Shown here: positions 1 to 8,171 of the stretch, in pieces
Layout of the letters: every line of letters begins with the position of its first letter
How positions within the stretch are numbered: the stretch's first letter is position 1
Origin: Chloroflexi bacterium OLB13
GTDB lineage: Bacteria > Chloroflexota > Anaerolineae > Aggregatilineales > Phototrophicaceae
Reading direction: 5' to 3'
Assembly: GCA_001567485.1 (NCBI GenBank)
Contig: JZRA01000043.1
Location: 1 to 43,900, forward strand
DNA length: 43,900 nucleotides
The notes under the pieces: generated by a model
The model's database searches: none
Told to the model about the DNA's origin: nothing
Seen by the model: only the letters and a program-made list of their open reading frames with translations
Translations under genes and position numbers: made by a program

Positions 1-51
1 ACGATCATCTACCAAACAGAACAGCGAAATGATAAAGTCTTCGGTGGTCAC
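1..51 (-). CDS. Transposase N-terminus, partial (IS982-like)
   Basis: A GTG start at 51 follows GAGGA with 7 nt spacing and opens a frame that runs off the left edge. The 17 visible residues begin VTTEDFIISLFCLVDDR. That pattern (T-E-x-F-I, then F-C-x-V-D-D) is typical of the N-terminal helix of IS982-type DDE transposases. The frame is also open upstream of the GTG, so a slightly longer protein is possible. Only the N-terminus is visible, so neither catalytic residues nor integrity can be judged. The family call rests on pattern recognition and is moderate at best. Confidence 0.5.
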   Translation of the reverse strand, partial: MTTEDFIISLFCLVDDR

Positions 52-121
52 GGTTGCGTCCTCTTTGTTGTGTGGAAACTTCAAGAGTACGCAATTCGTG
101 ACCTTTTTCAAACTAGCACCA
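1..121 (-). mobile_element. Left-edge fragment of an insertion sequence (IS982-like, partial)
   Basis: The first ~120 bases hold the start of a transposase gene reading out of the window (position 51 downward) and its upstream leader. On the minus strand the leader begins near 121 with GGTGCTAGTTTGAAAAAGG, which resembles a terminal inverted repeat with an A-run. The HAD gene stop lies only about 10 bp beyond. The other end is outside the window, so the repeat and target duplication cannot be checked. The family is inferred from the transposase N-terminus only. Confidence 0.4.
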
Positions 122-129
122 TTGGTTAG

Positions 130-738
130 TTAAGGGTCGCTGACGAGGTAGTCGGCGAGGGCGTCTTCTAGGCACAGCGCCGGTGTATAGCGAACAGCGT
201 TCATGCCAACCGCCTTCGCGCCTTCGACATTAGCGGGCATATCGTCTATGAAAACCGTGCGCTCTGGCGTGACGCCCAGCCTATCGACCAAAGACCGATA
301 TGCGGCTGCGTCCGGCTTCATGTGGCCGATCTCGGCCGAGATCACGATAGGATCGAACAGGTGGGTGAGATCGAGGCGGTTCAGCTTGTCCCGAAGCCGG
401 CTGCTATCATTGCTGAGCAGCGCGATCCGCTGGCCGCGCGCACGCTGCCGTTCGATCAGCTCGACGATGTCTTGCGCCACCGCATCCGCGCTGAAGTAGT
501 CGGTTTCAAGCTGTGCCGCCCGTGCCGCATCGAGGCCCAATTGGCGGGTGACCGCCGCCCAGTGCTGCTCATGTGTGATGCGCCCGATCTGCGCCTGCCG
601 CCACGACTCGCTTCCGTGGACAATCGACTCCACGGTTCCCAGCGCTAAGCCCAGCGACCGATCCCATGCGTGCCGCGGCGCCTGCGTCTGCGTCTGGACG
701 ATCACGCCGCCGAAGTCGAACACGAGAACGAAGTGCAT
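130..738 (-). CDS. HAD-superfamily hydrolase (subfamily IA)
   Basis: Predicted 202-aa soluble hydrolase of the HAD superfamily, probably acting on a small phosphorylated metabolite; the substrate cannot be read from sequence. Motif I is FDFGGVI with nucleophile Asp8. The usual second Asp of DxD is Gly10, as in a known subset of HAD proteins (DFGGV/DVGGV type). Motif II is LLSND (~113-117), motif III is the Lys of GHMKPD, and motif IV is VFIDD (~168-172) followed by N-V-E-G-A. The cap is the alpha-helical insert after motif I. The frame is open to 816, but ATG at 738 places motif I at residue 8 as expected, so it is preferred. Loss of the second Asp weakens the case for ordinary phosphatase chemistry. 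It stands alone downstream of the small genes at 870-1396, separated from them by a strong hairpin at 804-836. Confidence 0.85.
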   Translation of the reverse strand: MHFVLVFDFGGVIVQTQTQAPRHAWDRSLGLALGTVESIVHGSESWRQAQIGRITHEQHWAAVTRQLGLDAARAAQLETDYFSADAVAQDIVELIERQRARGQRIALLSNDSSRLRDKLNRLDLTHLFDPIVISAEIGHMKPDAAAYRSLVDRLGVTPERTVFIDDMPANVEGAKAVGMNAVRYTPALCLEDALADYLVSDP

Positions 739-803
739 ATCGCTTGTGCCTTTGCGTCTCTGATAGGTGAGCCGCATTGTACCTGATGAAGCGGCCCAGA
801 ATC

Positions 804-836
804 GCAGCAGGAGCAAGGTCGGCTTGCTCCTGCTGC
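804..836 (-). repeat. Perfect 14-bp inverted repeat, loop of 5
   Basis: GCAGCAGGAGCAAG at 804-817 pairs perfectly with CTTGCTCCTGCTGC at 823-836. It sits between the stop of the small minus-strand gene (870) and the start of the HAD gene (738). No T-tract follows on either strand, so it is not a textbook intrinsic terminator. It could attenuate, stabilise mRNA ends, or separate expression of the two genes. Confidence 0.6.
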
Positions 837-869
837 ACTGGGGTGGTGGGCATCGAGCCTTCTGGGGAT

Positions 870-1088
870 TTAGGCCCGATTCGTCTGAAGTTCGTAGGAG
901 GTGTTCTCGCCCTGCTCCTGCGGGGCAAGCCGCTTGCCGAGTTGGGTGAAGCCGCGACCCAGCGCCATCAGGACTGGACTCCGCTGGCCCGTGGTCGATT
1001 GGCTGGCTCGGCTGGCTCGCGCTTCCTTGACCAGCTGCTCTTGGCGCTGTTTCGCGAGCGTCATGTTGAGGTTCAGTGTGTCGTACAT
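870..1088 (-). CDS. Small protein, 72 aa, function unknown
   Basis: Begins MYDTLNLNMTLAKQRQEQ at ATG 1088, preceded by AGGGAG with 7 nt spacing, a strong ribosome site. The predicted protein is soluble and helical. A charged, Gln/Arg-rich N-terminal half is followed by an amphipathic stretch ALGRGFTQLGKRL (~42-54) and a polar tail. No signal peptide, cysteine pair or known domain is visible. It resembles its neighbour at 1181-1396 in length and layout: a charged helix with R-x-x-R, then L-G-x(5,6)-L-G-x-x-L, then an acidic or polar tail. That suggests tandem paralogues. The two are probably co-transcribed with a promoter near 1725-1754. I do not recognise the family. Reality is supported by the ribosome site and the paralogue-like neighbour. 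Confidence 0.6.
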   Translation of the reverse strand: MYDTLNLNMTLAKQRQEQLVKEARASRASQSTTGQRSPVLMALGRGFTQLGKRLAPQEQGENTSYELQTNRA

Positions 1089-1180
1089 GGTCTGGCTCCC
1101 TGTTTGTAGGTCTTCTGTTGCTCGTGTGTTACCACTTGTACGCATGTCGCTGCATGCGGGTTGCAGGCACTTGACGGCTG

Positions 1181-1396
1181 TTAAGATGCCAGCTGCCGGT
1201 GTTCCTCCGCGCTGCCCTCGTTGACCTGCGGCTCGGCTTCGAGCCAAGCCCCCAAGCGGATCAGCGCGGTGCCGAGATCGCGGCGAAGGTCTGGCGTGCG
1301 GCCGCCTTCCGCGATGCGCGCGAGACGATACTGATCGGCAGACCGGCGCAAGTTCGCTTCGTGCTCGCGCAGAATGTCGAAGTCTATGCGTGTCAT
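1181..1396 (-). CDS. Small protein, 71 aa, function unknown
   Basis: Starts at ATG 1396 directly behind a perfect AGGAGG at 6-nt spacing. The protein is highly charged (Arg, Glu, Asp) and predicted helical, beginning MTRIDFDILREHEANLRR. A later segment DLGTALIRLGAWLEAEP (~40-56) aligns in spacing with ALGRGFTQLGKRLAP of the next gene downstream. It has no signal peptide and no known motif. The frame is open up to 1477, but the AGGAGG fixes the start. The function is unknown. The short Arg-rich helix plus amphipathic Leu/Gly segment could suit a membrane- or nucleic-acid-associated adaptor, but that is a guess. Confidence 0.6.
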   Translation of the reverse strand: MTRIDFDILREHEANLRRSADQYRLARIAEGGRTPDLRRDLGTALIRLGAWLEAEPQVNEGSAEEHRQLAS

Positions 1397-1574
1397 GGTG
1401 AGCCTCCTCGACTCGATCCGGCCTGTGTGACTCGGCCGTTCATCATTAGATACGTTTGGCGCCGGCAGATCGTTCAAAACTGTTCGATGGGCGTTGGCGT
1501 TTCTGGTGTTGTGAGGAGTGCTGGGGACGGCCGGCAGACAAGTACTCTGCGCAGCCGGGATTACGAGGGGCTGA

Positions 1575-1658
1575 CTAACAGAGGTTGTCCGCGGAGTGGC
1601 CGATGACCTGCGCTCCGAAGGCGGATACCGATTTGCCTATGGCGGTGCATGCTATCAT
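1575..1658 (-). CDS. Possible 27-aa peptide ORF
   Basis: ATG at 1658 lies 10 nt behind a perfect AGGAGG and opens a 27-codon frame beginning MIACTAIGKSVSAFGAQV, ending at TAG 1575. It lies between the minus-strand promoter and the two small genes and has the same strong ribosome site as they do. The I-G-x(5)-F-G spacing loosely echoes the L-G-x(n)-L-G segment of the two neighbours, so it may be a remnant or a leader peptide. The evidence is only the ribosome site and position. Confidence 0.25.
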   Translation of the reverse strand: MIACTAIGKSVSAFGAQVIGHSADNLC

Positions 1659-1724
1659 TGCGATTGAGCCTCCTTTCACGTCGCACGTCGTCGCACGAAT
1701 ACCGCTGTTCACGCGACAAGACAC

Positions 1725-1754
1725 ACAGTATCATGATCTGTTGTGGTCTGTCAA
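1725..1754 (-). promoter_or_regulatory. Sigma70-type promoter for the small-gene cluster
   Basis: On the minus strand, TTGACA (1754-1749) and TACTGT (1730-1725) are separated by 18 bp. Transcription would start near 1718 and run through the tiny ORF and the two small genes. The -35 box is a perfect consensus match. Confidence 0.5.
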
Positions 1755-1913
1755 CAACCGCTGTGACCCTAAAAATGGGCCATCATGAACACAACGTCAT
1801 TAGCGTACAAGAGAATCGTGCCGGAGGCTCACTGGAATCCAATAAATGTCCCCACAAATGCGGGGTATTATTGGGCCGTGTTGTGATCGGACGGTTATAG
1901 CAAGGACAGCACG

Positions 1914-2902
<989 letters not shown>

Positions 2903-2906
<4 letters not shown>

Positions 2907-4018
2907 TCCACATCCCGGCGAAAGTGGTTGAGCGCCGCCGCGATGATCTCGGCCGGATCGACGCCGTCACGCGCCCAGTCGAAGGCGGCCTGCTCGCGTG
3001 CGCCTACGCCTGACGCCGCCACCTCAACTGGACGCCAGACGGCGATCCCGGCGGGGTTGTGCGGGCCGTACCGGGCCGGCGAGGTCGGCCCCAAGATCAT
3101 GACGGTCGGGACGCCGGCAGCGGCCGCCGCGTGTGTCAATCCGGTATCAAATCCGATATAGCCGACGCCCAGCGAAGCGACCGCGATGAGTTCGAGGGGG
3201 GCGAGCGTTCCCACGGACTGCGGAACCGCCGTGTTGAGATGATCCTGCACCGCGGTCGCAGCGTCGGAGTCCCCCGGCCCGGCGGCCAGAATCACGTCGA
3301 GGCCGGCGCCGCGCAGCCCCTCGATCACCCGCGCCAACCGATCGGGCGGGTAGCGTTTGGATGCCATCGACATGCCGGGGTTGCGTCCGCCTGACGTATT
3401 GACCACCACGAACCGGCCCGATACGCCCAATGCGGTGATCTCGACCCGTGCGCGCTCCAGTGCGGACGCCGGAATTTCAAGCCGCGTCGTAACGTCGTCA
3501 ATAGACAGACCCAGCGCCCGGATGGTGTCGAGATAAATATCCGCCTCGATGCGCTCCTCGACCGGGTTGATTGGCGCGCGGACGTTGCAGCCAAAACCCC
3601 GATGGCCGCTGTCGAGGCCTGCGCGCACCGGGATGCCGGACAGCCACAGCGATAGGCTGGCGCGCGGAGTGCGCACTAACGACACGGCAAGATCGTAGCG
3701 CCCACGGCGCAGTGTCCGGACGAACCTCAAGAGCGCTGGGGGAGTCGCGGCAGGGAATGCCCCCGGCCCGGTATCGATCAGCGCATCGAGCATTGGCTGT
3801 TGTTCGAGGACGGCGCGTGACCACGACCCGACAGCCCATGCGATATGCGCGTGCGGATAGGCGCGGCGCAGCGCGACCAGCACGGCCGTCCCATTGACGA
3901 CATCACCAATGCAGCACGGCAGCACGATCACGATTCGGCTGGGGACAGCGCGTCTTACAGGGGGGCGCGAGGGCAGCAGCCAGCTCAAGATCGCATACAG
4001 CCACGCCACTGTCGCCAC
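2903..4018 (-). CDS. Glycosyltransferase family 9 (heptosyltransferase-like)
   Basis: 371-aa GT-B fold enzyme of the GT9 family, which transfers heptose or related sugars from nucleotide donors to envelope glycans. The N-terminal domain opens with IVIVLPCCIGDVVNGTAVL, matching the family's (L/I)GD nucleotide-loop region. The C-terminal domain has FVVVNTSGGRNPGM and later GVGYIGFDTGLTHAAAAAGVP with the conserved D-T-G-x-x-H and a following ILGPTSPARYGP. The start is GTG 4018, immediately after the stop of the PPOX gene, so it is probably translated by coupling in the minus-strand run 6894-2903. Chloroflexota mostly lack classical LPS, so the acceptor may be another surface glycan. The stop shares CTAG with MoxR. 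Confidence 0.88.
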
Positions 4019-4429
4019 CTAATCGTGATAGCTGATCTTCGTAGGCCGAATCTTATAGATGACCCGTACTTCGGTCGCGCGCCGCTTGTGATCCGAACCG
4101 AAGAAGTCGGGATTGCCCGTGTAGCGTTCGGAGAGGTGGTTGATGTGATCGAACGCGCCCTTTTCAGTCACTTCGGCAACAACGCCGCGCACTTCAAGAT
4201 AACGGTATGGATCGTCCGGATCGGTAGACAGGACGGTGACTTTCGGGCGCGCGGTCATATTCTTGTCTTTTGCCCGGCCGCGCGCAGTGTTGATCCAAAT
4301 GTATTCACCGTCCCACTCGAACCAGACGGGATTAGCCTGCGGTTGATAGTCCGGCATTAACGTGACCAACGTCACCACAATCGGGCGTTCCAGCAGGTCT
4401 TTGGCGGCTTCGGGTACTTGGATGGACAT
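4019..4429 (-). CDS. PPOX-class F420-dependent oxidoreductase-like protein
   Basis: 136-aa split beta-barrel protein resembling the pyridoxamine-phosphate-oxidase-like, F420-binding family. Visible family features are an N-terminal helix with LLERPIVVTLVTLMPDYQPQ, NPVWFEWDGEYIWINTARGR, and DPDDPYRYLEVRGVV near the middle, then an ...IYKIRPTKI end. The family contains F420H2-dependent reductases and FMN or heme binders; cofactor choice cannot be proven here. ATG 4429 sits 5 nt behind AGGAG and only 9 bp after the LysM lipoprotein gene, so the genes are probably co-transcribed. The frame extends far upstream (to 4687) inside the LysM gene in another register; that extension is rejected because of the ribosome site and family length. 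Confidence 0.85.
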   Translation of the reverse strand: MSIQVPEAAKDLLERPIVVTLVTLMPDYQPQANPVWFEWDGEYIWINTARGRAKDKNMTARPKVTVLSTDPDDPYRYLEVRGVVAEVTEKGAFDHINHLSERYTGNPDFFGSDHKRRATEVRVIYKIRPTKISYHD

Positions 4430-4437
4430 TTCAGCTC

Positions 4438-5541
4438 CTAACGTCGCTGCCAACGGAATGAACGGGACGGCATCACGCCGCCGATGACGCTGTAATTCTC
4501 GCCGCTGCCGCGCACCACCACCACGCGCCAATCGACATCGTGCTGTGCGCCGTCTGGGGGGATCAGTTCGGGCGGCAGCCGAAGTGACGTATCGCGCGTC
4601 ACCTGTGTGTACTGCAAGCCGGCGGTGCGGTCGGTGAGTTCGATGTAGTAATACTCGTCTTCTGCCAACACCCCAACGCTCACCCATTCGAGCGTGATCG
4701 GGCCGGCGACGATCGAGCCGTTGGGCGGATAAACGGTGATCGGCGCGTTATACGTCGGCGTCGGGGTCGGCGTTTCATTGCCGGACGGCGTGGGCGATAG
4801 GGTTGGCGTCGCCGTCGGGAGCGGCACGTTGACACACTGGCCGATATTGATTCGCACGACACAATCCGGCCCGCCGCTGCGGTTGTTGAAGTCGCACCCG
4901 CGGAAGATGATCTCAGGGTTGAGGTTCGCCAGCACCTCGAGCTGGGTGTTGTACAGCGCGGCGATCTCCAGAATCGTCTGACCCTCTTGCACCTGATGAC
5001 ACGAGATTTCAGTATTGGGCGAGATGGGCTGCTGCACCTGCACGCCCCGCGTTCCCAGCATACTGACGGTCGCTTCATAACCCGGCGGGGTAGGTGTCGA
5101 CGTGCGCCGTGGGATGAGGATCTCACGCCCAACGGGGAGGTTATCTGCGCTTGGGATGTTGGGGTTGAGCGTGAGCACGTCCGGGATCACACGACCGTCG
5201 GTGTAGCCGAACCGTTCGATGATGCCGAACAGGGTATCGCCGGACTGGACGACATACGTGTACGGCCCCGGTGTTGGCGTGCTGGTCGCTGTCGCCGTCG
5301 ACGGAAGCGGCGTGACGGATGGCGTAGCGGATGCCAGCCGAATCGGCCCGACCGTTGGCGGACTGGTGGGCGAGAGGGACGCGGTGGCCGTTGGCCCTTC
5401 AGACGTCGGCGACGCGGTTGGCGACGTGATCGGCTCTACCGTAGGGGTCGGCGGCTGAGGTGTGAAGTTGCACGCTGCCAGCGTCAACATGAGCAGCCCA
5501 GCGGCGGCCAACACCTGAATGGGAACATGTAGTGATCGCAT
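4438..5541 (-). CDS. LysM-domain lipoprotein
   Basis: 367-aa exported lipoprotein. A signal peptide is followed by lipobox LAAC with the acylated cysteine at 24, then a long Thr/Pro/Ser linker (~26-90). The first LysM is YVVQSGDTLFGIIERFGY (~94) through VGREILIPRR. A second LysM-like unit starts near CHQVQEGQTILEIAALYN and contains a Cys pair region (RGCDFNN, GPDC, GQC) likely disulphide-bonded. A second linker precedes a C-terminal beta domain (~265-367) with GPITLEW and SRSFRWQR. LysM binds peptidoglycan or chitin-like glycans, so this is probably a cell-wall-associated surface protein. It lies 4 nt downstream of a paralogue with the same architecture (5545-6894). AGAGGA 7 nt upstream supports ATG 5541. 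Confidence 0.9.
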   Translation of the reverse strand: MRSLHVPIQVLAAAGLLMLTLAACNFTPQPPTPTVEPITSPTASPTSEGPTATASLSPTSPPTVGPIRLASATPSVTPLPSTATATSTPTPGPYTYVVQSGDTLFGIIERFGYTDGRVIPDVLTLNPNIPSADNLPVGREILIPRRTSTPTPPGYEATVSMLGTRGVQVQQPISPNTEISCHQVQEGQTILEIAALYNTQLEVLANLNPEIIFRGCDFNNRSGGPDCVVRINIGQCVNVPLPTATPTLSPTPSGNETPTPTPTYNAPITVYPPNGSIVAGPITLEWVSVGVLAEDEYYYIELTDRTAGLQYTQVTRDTSLRLPPELIPPDGAQHDVDWRVVVVRGSGENYSVIGGVMPSRSFRWQRR

Positions 5542-5544
5542 AGC

Positions 5545-6894
5545 CTATTCCTCTCCGCGCCCTTCCCACGTAAACGCGCGGATGGCGGTTGCGCTGCGTG
5601 CCGAGTCGGGATCGCCTTGCTGGGCAATCGAGACCGACCACGCATACTCGAATTGACGCGCTGCGGGGCCTTGCCACTCAAGCGGGACGACCAAGAACAA
5701 ATCGGTCGTCTCGGCGAGATAAAGCAGGCCCTGTGTCAGAGACTGTACTTCGACCAAGTACACTTCACCCGGCGCGAGCGCTCCGGTCGCCGTCCATCGC
5801 AGCGTCACGACTTCGTCGCGGCGGAAGTACGCGCGGGGATCCGGGCTGATGAGGCTTGGGGCGTTGAACGTCGCGGTTGCGGTTGGGGTTGGGGTCTCGC
5901 TGCCTGACGGCGTGGGGGAAAGTGTCGGTGTCGGCGTCGGGGCCGGCACGCGGATGATTTCACCCTCGCGCAGCGCCACCGAACAGGTCGGCCCACCGAA
6001 TGTCTGGCCCATTTCACACTGCGAGAACGTGAGCTGTGGGTTGAGCAGATCAATTGCGTTGATCTCTGTGTTGAACTGCGCGACGATCGAAACGATGGTA
6101 TCGCCTGCCTGCACCTGATAATTTTGCACACCCGGCGGATTGGTTGGCGTCGGCCGGAAGAACGGATCGAACTCCTGCGTTTGGCGGATTTGCTCTTGCG
6201 ACAGCCCGCTTGGATTCGCGGAGGCGAGTTCGTTCGATACGGTTTGCGCGTCGCTCTGGGCCTCAGGGACGGCGGCTGGATCGTCGGTCGAGGTCGGGTA
6301 GGGCACGATGATTTGCTGGCCGGGCCGCAGATCGTTTTCGTCGTTCAGGTTATTGAGGGTCACGACCAGCGGGATGACATCTAAGCTGCGGTGTCCACAG
6401 CGCGACACAATCGCGATCATCCCGTCGCCGGTCTGCACGTTCTGGATGCACGGCTCAGGCGTTGGGGTCAGCGTGATGGTCGGGCTTGGGGACGGTGAGA
6501 GGGTTGCAGTCGCGGTCGGAATACCCTGCGTCACGGTCGCCAAGACGACGGTCGGGCGCGGCGTAGGCGACTCGTCCGCGTTGATGACCGCGGGTAGGGC
6601 CGGCTCAGGCTGGAGCAGCGGCGCAGCGACGATCACCGACGCGCCGATCAGCACGCCCAGCAGCAGCAGTCCGATTCCGGTCATGTAGGCGCGCGCGCGG
6701 CTGCGCAAGCTGTCTTCGATGAGGTCGGTCTCGCCGTAACGATAGTCGTATTCCATCGACCGGTTGGTTGGAGAGGGCTGCTGGCCGACTTCCACATCGA
6801 CAGCTTCAAGCGAAGCGCCACAGTTGTAACAGCTTGTGGCCTTGCTTGAGTTCACCGATTCGCAGATCGGGCAGCGCTTACTCGCCTTGCTCAA
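5545..6894 (-). CDS. Zinc-ribbon LysM membrane protein
   Basis: About 449 aa, predicted to span the membrane once with its N-terminus inside. A zinc ribbon CPIC...CYNC lies at the extreme N-terminus, a transmembrane helix GIGLLLLGVLIGASVIVAA near 80-100, then a Pro/Thr linker, two LysM units (VQTGDGMIAIVSRCG and YQVQAGDTIVSIVAQF), a second linker and a C-terminal beta domain. The layout after the membrane helix parallels the lipoprotein gene directly downstream. The frame is open to 7140. TTG 6894 is chosen because a TATAAT -10 box at 6931-6926 overlaps the ATG at 6927, and GAGGAAGG sits just before the TTG. ATG 6927 remains the alternative, adding 11 residues. The role is probably cell-wall anchoring or sensing. 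Confidence 0.85.
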   Translation of the reverse strand: MSKASKRCPICESVNSSKATSCYNCGASLEAVDVEVGQQPSPTNRSMEYDYRYGETDLIEDSLRSRARAYMTGIGLLLLGVLIGASVIVAAPLLQPEPALPAVINADESPTPRPTVVLATVTQGIPTATATLSPSPSPTITLTPTPEPCIQNVQTGDGMIAIVSRCGHRSLDVIPLVVTLNNLNDENDLRPGQQIIVPYPTSTDDPAAVPEAQSDAQTVSNELASANPSGLSQEQIRQTQEFDPFFRPTPTNPPGVQNYQVQAGDTIVSIVAQFNTEINAIDLLNPQLTFSQCEMGQTFGGPTCSVALREGEIIRVPAPTPTPTLSPTPSGSETPTPTATATFNAPSLISPDPRAYFRRDEVVTLRWTATGALAPGEVYLVEVQSLTQGLLYLAETTDLFLVVPLEWQGPAARQFEYAWSVSIAQQGDPDSARSATAIRAFTWEGRGEE

Positions 6895-6925
6895 CCTCGA
6901 TTCCTTCCTCGCACAACGCGCCGTC

Positions 6926-6931
6926 ATTATA
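6926..6931 (-). promoter_or_regulatory. -10 box TATAAT for the LysM/PPOX/GT9 run
   Basis: On the minus strand a perfect TATAAT (6931-6926) lies about 32 bp upstream of the TTG start at 6894, giving a predicted start site near 6919. The -35 region is poorly conserved. Its position argues against the ATG at 6927, which lies inside the box. Confidence 0.45.
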
Positions 6932-6987
6932 CGGGTGCGCTGCGGTCGGTGCGAGGGAATCATCATGGCAGGCGATGTCACGTAGGG

Positions 6988-6993
6988 ATAGAA
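6988..6993 (+). promoter_or_regulatory. Possible -10 box for the GNAT-like gene
   Basis: TAGAAT at 6988-6993 is 30 bp before the ATG at 7023 and points away from the divergent LysM promoter. No clear -35 box is present, so the call is weak. Confidence 0.28.
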
Positions 6994-7022
6994 TCGGGTG
7001 TTTGCGCAACCGAGGGTAAGCC

Positions 7023-8171
7023 ATGACTGATTCTGTGCAAATCCGTAAGGTCGAGACCAAGGCGGATCACAAGGTTTTTCTTGAGTTCCCGTGGCGGATC
7101 TACCGTGACGACCCGAACTGGGTGCCGCCGCTGCTTTCAATGCGCCGGGATATCGTGTCGAAGGAGAAGAACGCCGCGTGGGAGTACATGGAAGGCGACT
7201 ACTTCATCGCATGGCGTAATGGCGAACCTGTCGGCACGATCGCAGCGTTCATCAACCGGCGTCACAACGAACACTGGGGGACGAACGTCGGCTTCTTCGG
7301 GGCCTTTGAGACGATCGATGATGAAGCGGTCGCCCACGGCCTGCTGCGGGCGGCGTGCGAATGGGTCAAGGCCAAAGGGTTTCCGTCGATCATCGGCCCG
7401 CAGACCTTCACCACGCACGAGGAAGTCGGGCTGCTTATCGACGGTTTTGAGCAGCCGCTTCTGCTGATGAGCTACCACCATCCATACTATCAACGGCTGA
7501 TCGAGAGCTTCGGCTTCGTCAAGTCGATGGACATGAACAGCTTTTACTACGATTGGGACATGGTCGCCAGCGAAGGCACCGAGGAACGTCTCGGCAAGAT
7601 CGTCGAGTGGCGTATGAAGAAGGGCAACATCACGGTTCGCCCCTCCGATCCGCGCCAGCGCCGCGCCGATTTCGAGATCATCAAGCAGCTTTACAATGAC
7701 GCATGGGACAGCAACTGGGGCTTCGTTCCGCTGACGCCGCGTGAGCTAGACGCGATGATCGAAGGTCTCGGCCTCGTCTTCAACCCGGACTGGACGTACT
7801 TCGCGTACATCGACGGCAAGCCCATCGGCCTTGTCATGTCGGTCGGTGACTTCAATCAAGTGCTCAAGTATGTTCAGCCGCGCCCCGGCATCCCCGAACC
7901 GATCTCGCTGGTCAAGGCGTTGTGGCATTGGAAAGTCCGGCCCAAGATCACGCGCGTCCGCGTCCCGCTGCTTGGGGTCGTCCCTGAGCACCGAAACAAA
8001 GGCGTCGATCTCGTGCTGGTCTATCACCTGATGAAGGCGCTGAAGAACACCGGGATCAAGGCTGCGGACTGCGGCTGGATCCTTGAGACGAATCAGGATA
8101 TGGCAGGTACGCTGCGCGGCTTGGGAATGCCCACGTACCGGACGTACCGCATCTATCAGAAAGACCTCTAG
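7023..8171 (+). CDS. GNAT-fold N-acetyltransferase-like protein
   Basis: 382-aa cytoplasmic protein of a bacterial family usually annotated as hypothetical or GNAT-like. The N-terminal half has VQIRKVETKADHKVFLEFP and RIYRDDPNWVPPL, then YFIAWRNGEPVGTIAAFINRRHNEH, a beta-strand pair typical of GNAT folds. The C-terminal half repeats the theme: WTYFAYIDGKPIGLVMSVGDFN, and RVPLLGVVPEHRNKGVDLVLVYHLM, which resembles the acetyl-CoA pyrophosphate loop (R-N-K-G). A double-GNAT arrangement is inferred. Some family members are linked to lipid or amino-acid acylation, but the substrate is unknown. ATG 7023 has only a weak GAGGG before it. The stop shares CTAG with the convergent solute-binding protein. 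Confidence 0.75.
   Translation: MTDSVQIRKVETKADHKVFLEFPWRIYRDDPNWVPPLLSMRRDIVSKEKNAAWEYMEGDYFIAWRNGEPVGTIAAFINRRHNEHWGTNVGFFGAFETIDDEAVAHGLLRAACEWVKAKGFPSIIGPQTFTTHEEVGLLIDGFEQPLLLMSYHHPYYQRLIESFGFVKSMDMNSFYYDWDMVASEGTEERLGKIVEWRMKKGNITVRPSDPRQRRADFEIIKQLYNDAWDSNWGFVPLTPRELDAMIEGLGLVFNPDWTYFAYIDGKPIGLVMSVGDFNQVLKYVQPRPGIPEPISLVKALWHWKVRPKITRVRVPLLGVVPEHRNKGVDLVLVYHLMKALKNTGIKAADCGWILETNQDMAGTLRGLGMPTYRTYRIYQKDL

Larger units (their letters stand above)
1397..1913. other. 517-bp region without a convincing long gene
   Basis: Holds one possible 27-codon ORF (1575-1658, minus) and a good minus-strand promoter (1725-1754), both listed separately. Near MoxR there is a weak CCCC...GGGG hairpin (~1849-1865) and a TATTAT at about 1866-1871 that could be part of a plus-strand promoter, without a clear -35 box. 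Nothing else was recognised. Confidence 0.5.

Noticed and set aside
804..836. Calling the 14-bp hairpin an intrinsic terminator
   Set aside because: It is a perfect stem but has no T-tract on either strand, so it is listed only as an inverted repeat.
4430..4687. Upstream extension of the PPOX gene
   Set aside because: It lies inside the LysM lipoprotein gene, lacks family similarity, and the ribosome site fixes ATG 4429.
5219..5458. Val/Gly-rich plus-strand ORFs opposite the LysM linkers (also near 4736, 5849, 6308)
   Set aside because: They are reverse readings of the Thr/Pro codon repeats (ACG/CCG read as GGC/GTC), not real proteins.
4740..6530. CRISPR-like short repeats in the LysM region
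   Set aside because: The repeats are coding Thr/Pro linkers with uneven spacing and no spacers; no CRISPR array or cas gene was seen anywhere in the window.
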